Shown piece by piece: positions 18,537 to 28,266 of a stretch of 41,221 nt of DNA. The notes beneath the pieces were generated by a model, which had not been told where the DNA came from, made no database searches, and worked only from the letters and a program-made list of their open reading frames with translations. The stretch spans positions 1 through 41,221 of the forward strand of contig WTIA01000111.1 in the NCBI GenBank assembly GCA_011522915.1. The letters run 5' to 3'. Made by a program: the position numbers and the translations under genes. Position 1 is the first letter of the stretch. Each line of letters starts with the position of its first letter. This DNA is from Methanobacteriota archaeon. GTDB taxonomy: Archaea > Thermoplasmatota > Poseidoniia > Poseidoniales > Poseidoniaceae.

Positions 18537-19703
18537 ATGTTCAGACGTAAATCGACCGCGGAAGTTGAGGGCGAGACTTGCCCTTACTGCGAGTTCGTAA
18601 ACAAAGTCGGAGCAATCACCTGCGTTCAGTGCTATTACGAACTTAACAAAGCGCCCCGTGACCAGGGCGAACCAATTTCTACGGAAGTTAGTAATTCAAT
18701 ATTCGATGAATTGATGTCAGATGAAGATGATTCTTGGGAGGAAGGCGAAGCTCTTGATGTCGTATTAAATCTCGACCAAGACCCACTTGAAGTCGAACAG
18801 TACGCTGTAACTGATTTTGAATCTGAAGAACCCGAAAAAATCGGATTCATGGAATCCTCTTCCCCCGAAATGCACGACACTGTTAGTCATGCACCAGTCG
18901 ATGTCACCGCAGAAGACGTTGGAGAGAAAATCAAAGATGTTCCTAAATTGGAATTTAAGAAAGTTGACCCATTTGCAGAAGTTCCTGAACCCGTTCATCA
19001 AGGCAAGGGAGCAGTCTTTTCACCAGCAACTCCTTCTAAGGTAGACGATGATTTACTAGGCCACGTTGGAGGTTCTGAATTGCCTTCACTTCCGCCTGAC
19101 GATTTGTATGATAACAAAATCGACTTGACCGTAAAAAAGGCCCCTGCTCCAACGCCTGCAGTCGTTTTACCTGATCTACCAGATATCCCTGATATGTCAA
19201 TGGTCGGCCATGACCAGGCGCTATCTTCCGGTGAAAACCAACCTACTGCTAATGTAAACACAATTGAAGAATCATCACCTGAAGATACTCCCAACCCGCC
19301 CGAGATATCTGAAGAAATTCCTGCTCCAGAAATCGCTCAATCCACAGAAGGTACATCCGAGATTGTAGAATCTCCAGAAATATCAGTGCCTAGTCCAGAG
19401 ATTACCAACAATAGGATTTGGCCTTGGGCTGAGGCAGACGCTTGGGACCCGAGACAAGTCCATCGTGAAGTGGTTAGTGCACTGGAACAAGTGAAGAGTG
19501 GAAAACACGATGAGGCAGCTCATACAATAGATACACTGGGGCCGCATTTAACCGATGAAAACGTCGACCTAATCTATCACATTGGAATGGTTCTCAAGCA
19601 GTTGAATAGGGTTGAAGAAGTCAAAACAATGCTAGAATTGGCAAATTCAGCAATGCCCGGCAACGAACATGTTGCATCTGCAATGGCTCATTTGGGTGTC
19701 TAG
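18537..19703 (+). CDS. Zinc-ribbon protein with long acidic/proline-rich linker and TPR-like C-terminus
   Basis: CPYCEFVNKVGAITCVQC (CxxC...CxxC); low-complexity acidic middle; helical C-terminal repeat-like segment (HDEAAHTIDTLGPHLTDENVDLIYHIGMVLKQLNRVEEVKTMLELANSAMPG). Confidence 0.75.
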   Translation: MFRRKSTAEVEGETCPYCEFVNKVGAITCVQCYYELNKAPRDQGEPISTEVSNSIFDELMSDEDDSWEEGEALDVVLNLDQDPLEVEQYAVTDFESEEPEKIGFMESSSPEMHDTVSHAPVDVTAEDVGEKIKDVPKLEFKKVDPFAEVPEPVHQGKGAVFSPATPSKVDDDLLGHVGGSELPSLPPDDLYDNKIDLTVKKAPAPTPAVVLPDLPDIPDMSMVGHDQALSSGENQPTANVNTIEESSPEDTPNPPEISEEIPAPEIAQSTEGTSEIVESPEISVPSPEITNNRIWPWAEADAWDPRQVHREVVSALEQVKSGKHDEAAHTIDTLGPHLTDENVDLIYHIGMVLKQLNRVEEVKTMLELANSAMPGNEHVASAMAHLGV

Positions 19704-19714
19704 GGGGGATAAAT

Positions 19715-20281
19715 TTGGAAACGCCGGAACTTGCGGTAGATGAACAAGTTATCCTTCGTCCAATCAATAGGAGAATTTTACCTGAAGTAATGAAAGCCTA
19801 TCTTGAAGATCCCAAAGCGGCAAAGGCAGCATTGCCTTGGCTCAAAGAAGGGGAGGAAGCCCGTAGTCAAATCGCAGACCTAATGATTGATTTAGAAATG
19901 CATAGGAATGGAGATTCAATCCATTTCTGGGCGATTCATTCTCTCGAGGATAACTCATTTGTTGGAATGATTGGTTTGGGCGATGAGTTACAATTAGCAG
20001 CGTCCGCTTACAATCTTGGTTATTGGGTAAAGAAAAGTTGGAGGAAAAAAGGCATAGCTGGATCATGTGTAGACGCAATTTTTGCCTGGCAATCCCAAAG
20101 AACAGAACAGTCACTCATCGAAATCACAGTACATCCGCATAATGATGCAGGATTAGCAACCTGCAAGTCAATTTGTAAGAAATGGAAGGGAATGGCAATC
20201 GAGGGATTTGTTCCAATCGAGATAGATAATCGTACCATCCCTCACGTTTTGCATCTAATACAACTGAATCGTGGTGATTGA
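19715..20281 (+). CDS. GNAT family N-acetyltransferase (RimJ/RimL-like)
   Basis: TTG start; VILRPINRRILPEVMKAYLED...NSFVGMIGLGDE...YNLGYWVKKSWRKKGIAGSCVDAIFAW. Confidence 0.85.
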   Translation: METPELAVDEQVILRPINRRILPEVMKAYLEDPKAAKAALPWLKEGEEARSQIADLMIDLEMHRNGDSIHFWAIHSLEDNSFVGMIGLGDELQLAASAYNLGYWVKKSWRKKGIAGSCVDAIFAWQSQRTEQSLIEITVHPHNDAGLATCKSICKKWKGMAIEGFVPIEIDNRTIPHVLHLIQLNRGD

Positions 20282-21037
20282 ATGAAGCCAGTTTGGCTCA
20301 CGGTAGATTCTGACGACATACGTCATATTCCAAAATCGCAAGGCCATCCAACAAGATCGAAAGGGGTTCCACACGAGGGAACATCCCAAAAAATGCAACA
20401 TGCGATGTCACATTTTCGCGAATGGCTAGATAGAACTCAGGTTTCATTGACAATATTTGTTATTGCAGACCAATTAGATGACCCGCAGTTCAGCGATTGG
20501 TTACGCGATCTGCTCGATAATCATCCCCAGGTTACAATTGGATGTCACGGATTGACCCACCGTTGTTGGTCAGCATTTCCAGAAGATGTTGAGGGTTTGT
20601 TGAGTGCTTTAGTAGAGGCTGACGTTAAGTTGCATGATTTTGCGAAGGATGCTTGGAGACCTTGGTTCAGAGCGCCTGCAGGGTATATTGCACCATGGAT
20701 GGCCCCTGTAATAGCTAAAGCAGGATTCGAACTAGATAGTAGTGTAAATCCATCGTGGTTAGTCAGGAAAAAGGCGGGCCCCTGGAAAGATTGGGCGGCT
20801 GTGGAGAAAGCATTGAAAGATTCTGGATTGGTTAGTAAACCCTGGTTATGCAGATATTCACTTCCTACCTGCGGCCCTGCTCTATCCATACCTTTTCTTT
20901 CATGGAATGCAAAAAAAGCATGGTCAAAACTTGGACCATTTGTTTACCCCGATGAAGCAGAACATACTGTGTACTGGCATATTCTTGACCACGCTAGGGA
21001 CGATGGCCGCTGGAAACCACCGTTAATGATTGAATGA
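20282..21037 (+). CDS. Polysaccharide deacetylase (NodB/CE4-like)
   Basis: LTVDSDD, TIGCHGLTH (HxxxH), WFRAPAGYIAPWM (RxPxG). Confidence 0.85.
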   Translation: MKPVWLTVDSDDIRHIPKSQGHPTRSKGVPHEGTSQKMQHAMSHFREWLDRTQVSLTIFVIADQLDDPQFSDWLRDLLDNHPQVTIGCHGLTHRCWSAFPEDVEGLLSALVEADVKLHDFAKDAWRPWFRAPAGYIAPWMAPVIAKAGFELDSSVNPSWLVRKKAGPWKDWAAVEKALKDSGLVSKPWLCRYSLPTCGPALSIPFLSWNAKKAWSKLGPFVYPDEAEHTVYWHILDHARDDGRWKPPLMIE

Positions 21038-21075
21038 GCCCAAAGGCCTCAAATCTTAATCGACGTAGGAGTAAC

Positions 21076-22527
21076 ATGGAGAAGAACTTCTGGAAGGGTC
21101 TTCTTCTAATTGGAATCGCCATGCATGTGCTTGCGGCGATATTGATGCCTTTGGGTTTGGATGCTCACGTTCATGCCGTTTACGTCAGCGATGGAATGGA
21201 AGACGGGGAGGCACATCTTGAGTGGGGGCCATTGCGCCCTGATGCTCCAGATGCATCAACTCCTACGGAGGTGGCTGCTGACGGGAAGTGGTTTGCTTGG
21301 CATTCAATTTTCGAAATATGGTTCACAGTCCTATCGCCATCTGCAACAACCCTACACGTATTGGGTTTGCTCGGTGGTTTGGGGTGCTTGGCGGCGGTAT
21401 TTTTGCTAACAAAGGACTTGTTTGATGCAGAGCAGGCCTTGCGCCTGACGGCTCTCGCCTCAATTTATCAGCCCCTGATGAGAGCTACGGGAAGGGTTTA
21501 CCAAGAAAGTGTAATTTTGATGTTGGTCGCATTCGCAACATACTGCATAATCAAAGCACTTAGACAAGAAGAGAGAATCAATTTGTGGTTGATTCCACCA
21601 GTGCTCTGCGCTCTGATTATTCTTTCATTCAAGGGTATGCCACTGTGGTACGTTATTCCTGCAGGAGTTGTTCTTCTTGCCTCTTCACGATTGTCGATGA
21701 ATACAATCCAAATTCCGGTTATCGCACTTTTGGTTCAACTGATAATCCTGACACGAAATGGAATTTCTTTGACAAATCCAGATATCATACCAGCATTGTT
21801 ATTTTCATTTTTCATGTATTTCTTCTTCGTAATTGGTGGAATCCTATACTTCACCAAGCAAGATGGAATTGAAAATGAAGAATCTAGAATAATTTCGAGG
21901 GGCACTTCAATGGTTGCTGCATGCTTGATAGGCTGGCTTGCTGCGTTATGGATTACAGAATGTGTTGCATTGGACAGAGACTTTCTCGATGTATACAAAT
22001 CATTTAATCAGACTCCGAGATATCTATCTTTACTCTTAGTACCACTATGGTTTGCTAGGATGTTGCGAACCAACAGTCAAGGTCTGTCATTAGAGATTAA
22101 TCGTAATGTTATGATTGGGTGTGTTGCCTTTATGCTGATTTTGAATTCCTACATTTTAGCAGGTTCAGGCCCTCGAGGTACAGATGTAATTGGAAAACAT
22201 CTCAGTGGGGAAATTGAGGACGATGAGGATGTACTGTATCTAGCGAATTCAGCGTTCTCAGTGCATCGAATGTATTCACTCAAATTTTCAATGGATCCTG
22301 ATAGCGATGGAGAACATCTAGGATTTTGGCGCATGAAAGATAGCGGTTGGGAGTCCGAACTATCCGATTGTGATGCTATGGCTGATGTAGAATACATCGT
22401 AGTTTACCCATATATCGACCCTGTAATTCCAGAAGGATGGGAAGAAGTAGAATTTGAAGGTTCACAGTCAGTTAGTGATGCATATCACTTGTATACATGG
22501 GGTGAGGAGTATGACAGATGTCCTTGA
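21076..22527 (+). CDS. Polytopic membrane protein, GT-C/GT39-like candidate
   Basis: Multiple TM segments; start probably MEKNFWKGLL. GT-C assignment rests on general architecture only. Confidence 0.6.
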   Translation: MEKNFWKGLLLIGIAMHVLAAILMPLGLDAHVHAVYVSDGMEDGEAHLEWGPLRPDAPDASTPTEVAADGKWFAWHSIFEIWFTVLSPSATTLHVLGLLGGLGCLAAVFLLTKDLFDAEQALRLTALASIYQPLMRATGRVYQESVILMLVAFATYCIIKALRQEERINLWLIPPVLCALIILSFKGMPLWYVIPAGVVLLASSRLSMNTIQIPVIALLVQLIILTRNGISLTNPDIIPALLFSFFMYFFFVIGGILYFTKQDGIENEESRIISRGTSMVAACLIGWLAALWITECVALDRDFLDVYKSFNQTPRYLSLLLVPLWFARMLRTNSQGLSLEINRNVMIGCVAFMLILNSYILAGSGPRGTDVIGKHLSGEIEDDEDVLYLANSAFSVHRMYSLKFSMDPDSDGEHLGFWRMKDSGWESELSDCDAMADVEYIVVYPYIDPVIPEGWEEVEFEGSQSVSDAYHLYTWGEEYDRCP

Positions 22528-23530
22528 TGGAGTGAAAGTGTTAGACCTATCAAGAATCCTAGCAGGGCCATATTGCGCGCAAATGCTGGCTGATTTAGGA
22601 GCCCAAGTCACTAAGGTTGAGGCTCCTTGGGGAGACGATACTAGAGGCTGGGGACCTCCATTTTTGGAAGATGGCACAGCCGCATACCATCTATCTTGCA
22701 ATCGTGGAAAGGAAATTATTTTCCATAATCTAAAGGAAGACAAACAAGCGATACAGGAATTGATTTCACAATCAGATGTAGTGATTGAAAATTTCCGACC
22801 TGGGCAACTTGAAAGATTAATCGGACCGATTCCAAAAGACGTAATCTTGTGCTCTATAACCGGCTTTGGACAGAATGGCCCAAGATCGAAGGAGCCTGGA
22901 TATGACTTGGCTTTGCAGGCCATGAGTGGAATAATGAGTATTACCGGCGAGGAGGGGGCAGGTCCGGTGAAAGTCGGTGTTGCTTGGATAGATATCATCA
23001 CTGGATTGTATGCCGGAAATGCGATTTTAGCAGCATTATTCAAGCGCGAAAGAACGGGCATCAACTCACATTTGGATATCTCATTATGGGATTGCGCTAT
23101 CGCTTCTCTTGCTAACCAAGGACAAAATCAAATCACAAGTGGAAACGATCCCGGGCTACTTGGCTCAGGCCATCCAAATCTAGTTCCTTATCAGGCATTC
23201 CAAACCAGTGATGGATGGGTAGTAATCGCAGTAGGTTCTGATTCACAATTTGATAAGTTATCGTTGTATTTGGATTTCGAAAACGTTTGGCAAACCAATG
23301 AATTACGAGTTAATTCACGAAAAGAAGTAGTGGACGAGGTACAGTCCAAGGTCATTGGAATGACAAAATCTCAAGTTTGCGAATTATTGGATGGAATACC
23401 GACATCGCCAATCAACAAAATCAGTGAGGCATTGGCTGATGCGCAAAGCATCGCAAGAGGTGTGGTTACAGAATGGAAAGGGCAATCGGTTTTAGCAAGC
23501 CCACTTCGTTTCATCTCAGAAAGAGAATAG
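22511..23530 (+). CDS. CaiB/BaiF family (family III) CoA-transferase
   Basis: GVKVLDLSRILAGPYCAQMLADLGAQVTKVEAPWGDDTRGWGPPF; VVIENFRPGQLERL; ITGFGQNGPRSKEPGYDLALQAMSGIMSITGE. ATG 22511 with upstream GAGG. Confidence 0.95.
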   Translation: MTDVLDGVKVLDLSRILAGPYCAQMLADLGAQVTKVEAPWGDDTRGWGPPFLEDGTAAYHLSCNRGKEIIFHNLKEDKQAIQELISQSDVVIENFRPGQLERLIGPIPKDVILCSITGFGQNGPRSKEPGYDLALQAMSGIMSITGEEGAGPVKVGVAWIDIITGLYAGNAILAALFKRERTGINSHLDISLWDCAIASLANQGQNQITSGNDPGLLGSGHPNLVPYQAFQTSDGWVVIAVGSDSQFDKLSLYLDFENVWQTNELRVNSRKEVVDEVQSKVIGMTKSQVCELLDGIPTSPINKISEALADAQSIARGVVTEWKGQSVLASPLRFISERE

Positions 23531-24544
23531 AGAAGTTTGGCCACCGGTTCTGACTAGTCCGGCATCCTCTAGCAAATCCATTGCGTTGTCAAATCTCTTC
23601 TGAGAAAATTGTCTGTCATCAACTAAGAATTTCTTCAACCCTTCCACATCTACAGTGCCCTGATTGAGACTTTCGTCATCCACTTCTACTACCGGATGGT
23701 CTCTGAAAATCTCTCTAATTTCATCTAATCTTTCAGGGATTTCCTTGCCTTTTGCTTCGCAAACAGCTTCAATGGTGTTGTATTCTTTGATCAACTTAAG
23801 GCCAGTCTTAGGCCCTACACCCTTAATTCCTGGATGGAAATCAGTTCCAATCATAATTGCCAGGTCAATAAGTTGGTCTCTGCTCAATTCATTGTCTGCA
23901 AGGATTTGGTCCAACTCGATTTTTTGAGCCCTCACAATTCTCCCCATTCGCTTACTTCCATCGGATGTGAAGTTACGTATTACTACCGGAGCACCGTATA
24001 GCAAGGCATCCCAATCTTGGGTTGCTACAGCATCTAATTGCCCATTTGCAGCCATGACTGCGGCTTGTGCTTCGCCTTCTGCTTCCGCTCTGAATGCAGG
24101 TATTCCCATCAGGGATAGCATCTCAATCGATTCCTCAACCATTTCTGGTGTGTATTTTACACAACGCTGTGCTAGCTTTTGTGCGGTAGCAAAGTCACCG
24201 GCTTCTAGTGCCGCTTTCCAGTCCGCTTCGGCCTGTTCTCTACGCTCTCTTCTTGCATCCATCTCATCCTTCTTCAAATCTGGATGCTTTCCGTCAAAGA
24301 TGAAAACGGGCTTTACACCCTTTGAGAGTAGTAGTGATGCCCGTGAAAGAAATCCCATCAAATGAGCAACAACTTTGCCATTATCGGCTCGCAGCGGCCC
24401 TCCATCACCAGTAGGCGAGCGGTCGCGAATAGTGGTTAGAAATTGGAACGCAAGTAGAAAACTATCGATTCCAACCTTCTTGCCTTTCATTGCATCCATA
24501 GTAGTGTCTTCAGCATTAGCCAAGTCACGAAGGTTGCAGCCCAT
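23516..24544 (-). CDS. fen: Flap endonuclease 1
   Basis: KKVGIDSFLLAFQFLTTIRD; VFIFDGKHPDLKKDE; GIPAFRAEAEGEAQAAVMA; ATQDWDALLYGAP; IGTDFHPGIKGVGPKTGLKLIKEY; C-terminal PIP-like QTSLFSF. Confidence 0.95.
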   Translation of the reverse strand: MGCNLRDLANAEDTTMDAMKGKKVGIDSFLLAFQFLTTIRDRSPTGDGGPLRADNGKVVAHLMGFLSRASLLLSKGVKPVFIFDGKHPDLKKDEMDARRERREQAEADWKAALEAGDFATAQKLAQRCVKYTPEMVEESIEMLSLMGIPAFRAEAEGEAQAAVMAANGQLDAVATQDWDALLYGAPVVIRNFTSDGSKRMGRIVRAQKIELDQILADNELSRDQLIDLAIMIGTDFHPGIKGVGPKTGLKLIKEYNTIEAVCEAKGKEIPERLDEIREIFRDHPVVEVDDESLNQGTVDVEGLKKFLVDDRQFSQKRFDNAMDLLEDAGLVRTGGQTSLFSF

Positions 24545-24601
24545 AAATCACGCAACGGGTGCAGGCTCTTGAGCCTCACGGCTATATTTGAGAAAATTTG
24601 G

Positions 24602-24675
24602 CGGGCAATGCAGGATTCGAACCCACGTCTCCGGCTCCGAAGGCCGGAAGGATATCCAGACTACCCTAATTGCCC
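24602..24675 (-). tRNA. tRNA-Arg (anticodon TCG)
   Basis: Cloverleaf folded by eye on the minus strand: acceptor GGGCAAT/ATTGCCC, anticodon arm CCGGC-CTTCGGA-GCCGG, T arm GTGGG-TTCGAAT-CCTGC; no encoded CCA. Confidence 0.93.
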
Positions 24676-24751
24676 TGCACCGCCGAAAAGCCGCCCCTTC
24701 TTGAATCACACCCTCGCGCTCATTGAAGTGCTTTCATGATTTAGGGTTGAT

Positions 24752-25147
24752 ATGGGCGGTAACTCTCCTTGTGTTGAGAAGGGTTGCAGCATGTGCTGTA
24801 GAGAAACTGTAATGCCCATTACCGCTACAGAGGCAAGCCGTCTTTCAAGAAGAACAGGCCTATCAGAAGAGCAATTTTGCAGTAGGGATGAATCGGGAAT
24901 CAGACGCTTGCTGAACAATCAAGAAACTAAGGCGTGTGTCTTCTTGGCAACAAGTTCTGATTTACCAACGGCTCCTGGAATATGTACGGTATATGATAGC
25001 AGACCGCTGGGGTGCCGCACTTATCCAGTGATTCTTGATGAATCTGATATCGCTATATTGGATGATCTGTGTCCATATACTGAAGATTTCGATGAACCCA
25101 GTGAAGATGATGCTCATCGCTTGCTCAATCTTGAATCGAAGCTTTAG
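24752..25147 (+). CDS. YkgJ family cysteine-cluster protein
   Basis: CVEKGCSMCCRETVMPITATEASRLSRRTG...CVFL...GICTVYDSRPLGCRTYPV. Confidence 0.85.
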   Translation: MGGNSPCVEKGCSMCCRETVMPITATEASRLSRRTGLSEEQFCSRDESGIRRLLNNQETKACVFLATSSDLPTAPGICTVYDSRPLGCRTYPVILDESDIAILDDLCPYTEDFDEPSEDDAHRLLNLESKL

Positions 25148-26153
25148 CGATGATCATTACTCTGCCAAGTGACTTGTGAACAGGTATTCCAAATGCGGTT
25201 TCGATATCGTATCCTGGAAGTTCAATATCTGTTGTAATTTCTTCATCGAGGTCATCTTCACCAGCTTCTACAGGCAGGATTACCACAAGATTACTGTCCT
25301 TTGATTGTCTAAGAACATTTGAGAGCATATCTTGGATTAATTTCTCATCACTGGGCGAATTCCTGCCATAAGGCGGGTCAACGACAACTGCAGCAACATT
25401 ACTAGGAAAATCAACCCTAGTTGCATCTCCTCTTACAACTCTAGCATCCACCTCTGCCCAATCGATGTTTTGCTGACAACCGTCTACCATCACAGGGTCA
25501 AAATCTATGCCTAAGGTCTCTCTACCAGATAGGGCAGATTCAATCAGAATGCCTCCAGTGCCACACATAGGGTCTATTACGAAACCATCATTCGTACCAG
25601 CTGCGATATTTACTGCGGCTCTTGCTAATCTAGGCTCAAGAGAAACCGGGCGGAAAAATGGGCGCTTGTTTGCGCGCATTGCCGACCAACCGTGTTTGCC
25701 TGGGCCTTGTCCAATCATCCACCCCCACGCAACATATCCTGCAGAGTTATCTAGAATAATTCCGAATCGATGCTCTGGATTTTCTAAGTCAAAAGTAGAG
25801 CCCTCATCGTGAAATAGACCTCCTACATGTCGTTCAATATCTCGTGTTGCCACGTCAATTTTGCCCTCATGTCTCCAGCATTCAATAGCCATAGATTCCT
25901 TTCTTGAAGGGGAAATTAAACTCAATAGATCATCTAAGGATTTCCACTTTGTTATTCCCCCATCAATTAATACACATTCGCAGCCCGACATTATTTGCGA
26001 TTTTTCCCAATCGCTCTCACCTTCGGCTATCAGTAATCTTCTGGAATCAGTACGCTGAATTATCGAGTTAGAAAACATCGATTTTGCTTCGGCTCTCGCT
26101 ATCGCGGGATGCCAACCGCGCAAGGAAATTATCGCCGAAGGTTTAGCCTTCAT
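25125..26153 (-). CDS. Trm11-like tRNA (guanine-N2)-methyltransferase family
   Basis: FVIDPMCGTGGILIESALSGRETLGIDFDPVM; VVVDPPYGRNS (N/DPPY). Start probably at MKAKPSAII. Confidence 0.85.
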   Translation of the reverse strand: MKAKPSAIISLRGWHPAIARAEAKSMFSNSIIQRTDSRRLLIAEGESDWEKSQIMSGCECVLIDGGITKWKSLDDLLSLISPSRKESMAIECWRHEGKIDVATRDIERHVGGLFHDEGSTFDLENPEHRFGIILDNSAGYVAWGWMIGQGPGKHGWSAMRANKRPFFRPVSLEPRLARAAVNIAAGTNDGFVIDPMCGTGGILIESALSGRETLGIDFDPVMVDGCQQNIDWAEVDARVVRGDATRVDFPSNVAAVVVDPPYGRNSPSDEKLIQDMLSNVLRQSKDSNLVVILPVEAGEDDLDEEITTDIELPGYDIETAFGIPVHKSLGRVMIIAKASIQD

Positions 26154-26157
26154 CAAA

Positions 26158-27183
26158 TCATCTCGTGAAAATTTTGACAGATTCTTTGCCCCAAGTCTCT
26201 TCACTGATTTGTGTAAAGATTGAGAGGTCAAAATCTGCGGAAACTGGGTCAACGTGGGTTGAATCTGATTGGACTAAAATGAATTCATCAACCAGCCCCT
26301 CCTCGAGGAATCGGTTGATTGTATCCGGTCCACCCTCGACCAACAATCTCTGTATTTCCAAGTCCCCAAGCATATCTAACGTTGCTGGTAAACCTCTGAA
26401 ATCTTCTGTCAGGTGTTTCGTCTCCAATCCATCACTGAGCACATTTGAATTTGTATCAATTCGATTGTTTGGATCGATAATCACTCTCAGCGGTTGTCTT
26501 TGAGTTTCGATTAACCGAACATTTAGTGAGGGATTATCTCGATTCACAGTATTTGCACCAACAAGAATCGCACAACAATCCTTGCGTAATTTGTGGACCT
26601 CTTTCAAACATTCATCGCTTGTAAAGCGACCAGCAGCCTTCGATAGGTCATCTACTGAACCATTTGCATCTACTGCAACTTTTACTGTGACGAAAGGCCT
26701 GCGATATTGACACCAGTGCAGAAATTCTCGCATTTGCATTGCGGCATCTTTCTCTAACAAACCAGATTCTACTTCGATTCCAGCTTCCTCTAAAACAGAA
26801 ATTCCATTTCCTCTAACGATTGGATTTGGGTCACCATGTGCGATTACAACTTTTCCTATGCCTGCCCATAGAAGTGCTTCTGTGCAGGGCGGGGTTCTTC
26901 CAAAATGATTGCAAGGTTCAAGGGTAACATAAGCAACAGAGCCATTTGTATTGTGCCCCTTTTCCTCTGCATCATGAATCGCCATCTGTTCAGCATGTAG
27001 TCCACCAAGGTGGTCATGCCACCCTTCCGCAATAATTTCGTCATTCTTGACTAATACACATCCAACCAATGGATTTGGACGCACTTGTCCACGGCCTTTT
27101 TCGGCAACCTCGATTGCGCGGCGCATGTATTCATGCTGCGCTTCACTCCAGGTCATGAACCAACCCAAGTAGGCATTAGACAT
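26158..27183 (-). CDS. ribD: Bifunctional riboflavin biosynthesis deaminase/reductase, bacterial RibD type
   Basis: HAEQMAIHDAEEKG...YVTLEPCNHFGRTPPCTEALLWAGIGKVVIAHGDPNP; VGANTVNRDNPSLNVR; LLVEGGPDTINRFLEEGLVDEFILV. Exact start uncertain (27183 or 27156). Confidence 0.92.
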   Translation of the reverse strand: MSNAYLGWFMTWSEAQHEYMRRAIEVAEKGRGQVRPNPLVGCVLVKNDEIIAEGWHDHLGGLHAEQMAIHDAEEKGHNTNGSVAYVTLEPCNHFGRTPPCTEALLWAGIGKVVIAHGDPNPIVRGNGISVLEEAGIEVESGLLEKDAAMQMREFLHWCQYRRPFVTVKVAVDANGSVDDLSKAAGRFTSDECLKEVHKLRKDCCAILVGANTVNRDNPSLNVRLIETQRQPLRVIIDPNNRIDTNSNVLSDGLETKHLTEDFRGLPATLDMLGDLEIQRLLVEGGPDTINRFLEEGLVDEFILVQSDSTHVDPVSADFDLSIFTQISEETWGKESVKIFTR

Positions 27184-27243
27184 GAGTGCATCGCTTTCTA
27201 GTAACAATAGCATTGATGGCTTCAACACCTTCTAGAGGGACCA

Positions 27244-28266
27244 ATGGGGCCTCTTCACTGCATCGTAAATCCTGCCAGCAGAGACCATACTTGCGGCAAG
27301 AGATGGCCCGCAGTTTCCGTAAAATTAGAGTCTAAAGGTTTCGAAGTGATTACTCACATGACCACAAAAGTTGGCCATGCAAGCGAAATCGCTTGGGAAT
27401 TAAGACAACAAAACGTCGAAGGTCCAATAGTTGCAGTTGGTGGTGATGGAACTGTTCACGAGGTTGCAAGTGCGCTAAGAGGTAGCGATATTGCCCTTGG
27501 TATTCTTCCCTTTGGTTCAGGTAATGATTATGCAATTACTCAGGGTATTTCCAGAAAAAATGTCGACCAAGCGATTGACGTTTTGGTAAATGGCGTAGAT
27601 CGCAGATGTGCAGCATGGAGATTGGAAGGATTCCCCGCCTCTGCAACTGGAGATTATCCTGCTCCTAAATCGAATGAATGGGATGGCCTTCCTAGCCAAA
27701 AAGGAAGGGTTGTAAGATGGGTGTTCCTTGAATCGGATTCAGGAATCACAAGCGCCATTTCTAGAGCAAAATTGTCTAGAGCTAAGTGGATAAGAGGGAA
27801 CAAGAAATATACGTATCTTGGAATTACAACAATCCCATTTTGGAAGAGAAGGAAAGTATGGTTGAAATTGGATGATTCGGAAGGCCAAATAATCGATTTC
27901 ACAATGTTTGCTGCAACAACAGGAGAAACATTCGGCGGCGGTTACATGGTATGCCCTGGGGTGACTCCATTGGATGAAGATGGACAGATAATGTATGCAC
28001 CTCGGCTATCGAGGTTAGCAATGCTGTCTTTAATGGGGCCGATGAAAAAAGGTAAGCACGTAGGTAAATGGGGCATTACGATGCAAAAAGCCAACCGTAT
28101 TGAGATAAAACCAGTAAATTCCGATGGCACAGTATCAGAGAAGCCCACTCCACTGTCAACATGGGTTCAAGCGGATGGAGAACCAATTATTCTTAGTCCA
28201 GCAACTCTAGAGTGGCACACCCAGCAATTACTGGTTCGTGGTGCTAAAGATGTTGATTGGGCCTAG
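27244..28266 (+). CDS. Diacylglycerol kinase-like lipid kinase family protein
   Basis: CIVNPASRDHTCGKRWPAV; VAVGGDGTVHEVASAL; LGILPFGSGNDYAIT. Confidence 0.92.
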   Translation: MGPLHCIVNPASRDHTCGKRWPAVSVKLESKGFEVITHMTTKVGHASEIAWELRQQNVEGPIVAVGGDGTVHEVASALRGSDIALGILPFGSGNDYAITQGISRKNVDQAIDVLVNGVDRRCAAWRLEGFPASATGDYPAPKSNEWDGLPSQKGRVVRWVFLESDSGITSAISRAKLSRAKWIRGNKKYTYLGITTIPFWKRRKVWLKLDDSEGQIIDFTMFAATTGETFGGGYMVCPGVTPLDEDGQIMYAPRLSRLAMLSLMGPMKKGKHVGKWGITMQKANRIEIKPVNSDGTVSEKPTPLSTWVQADGEPIILSPATLEWHTQQLLVRGAKDVDWA

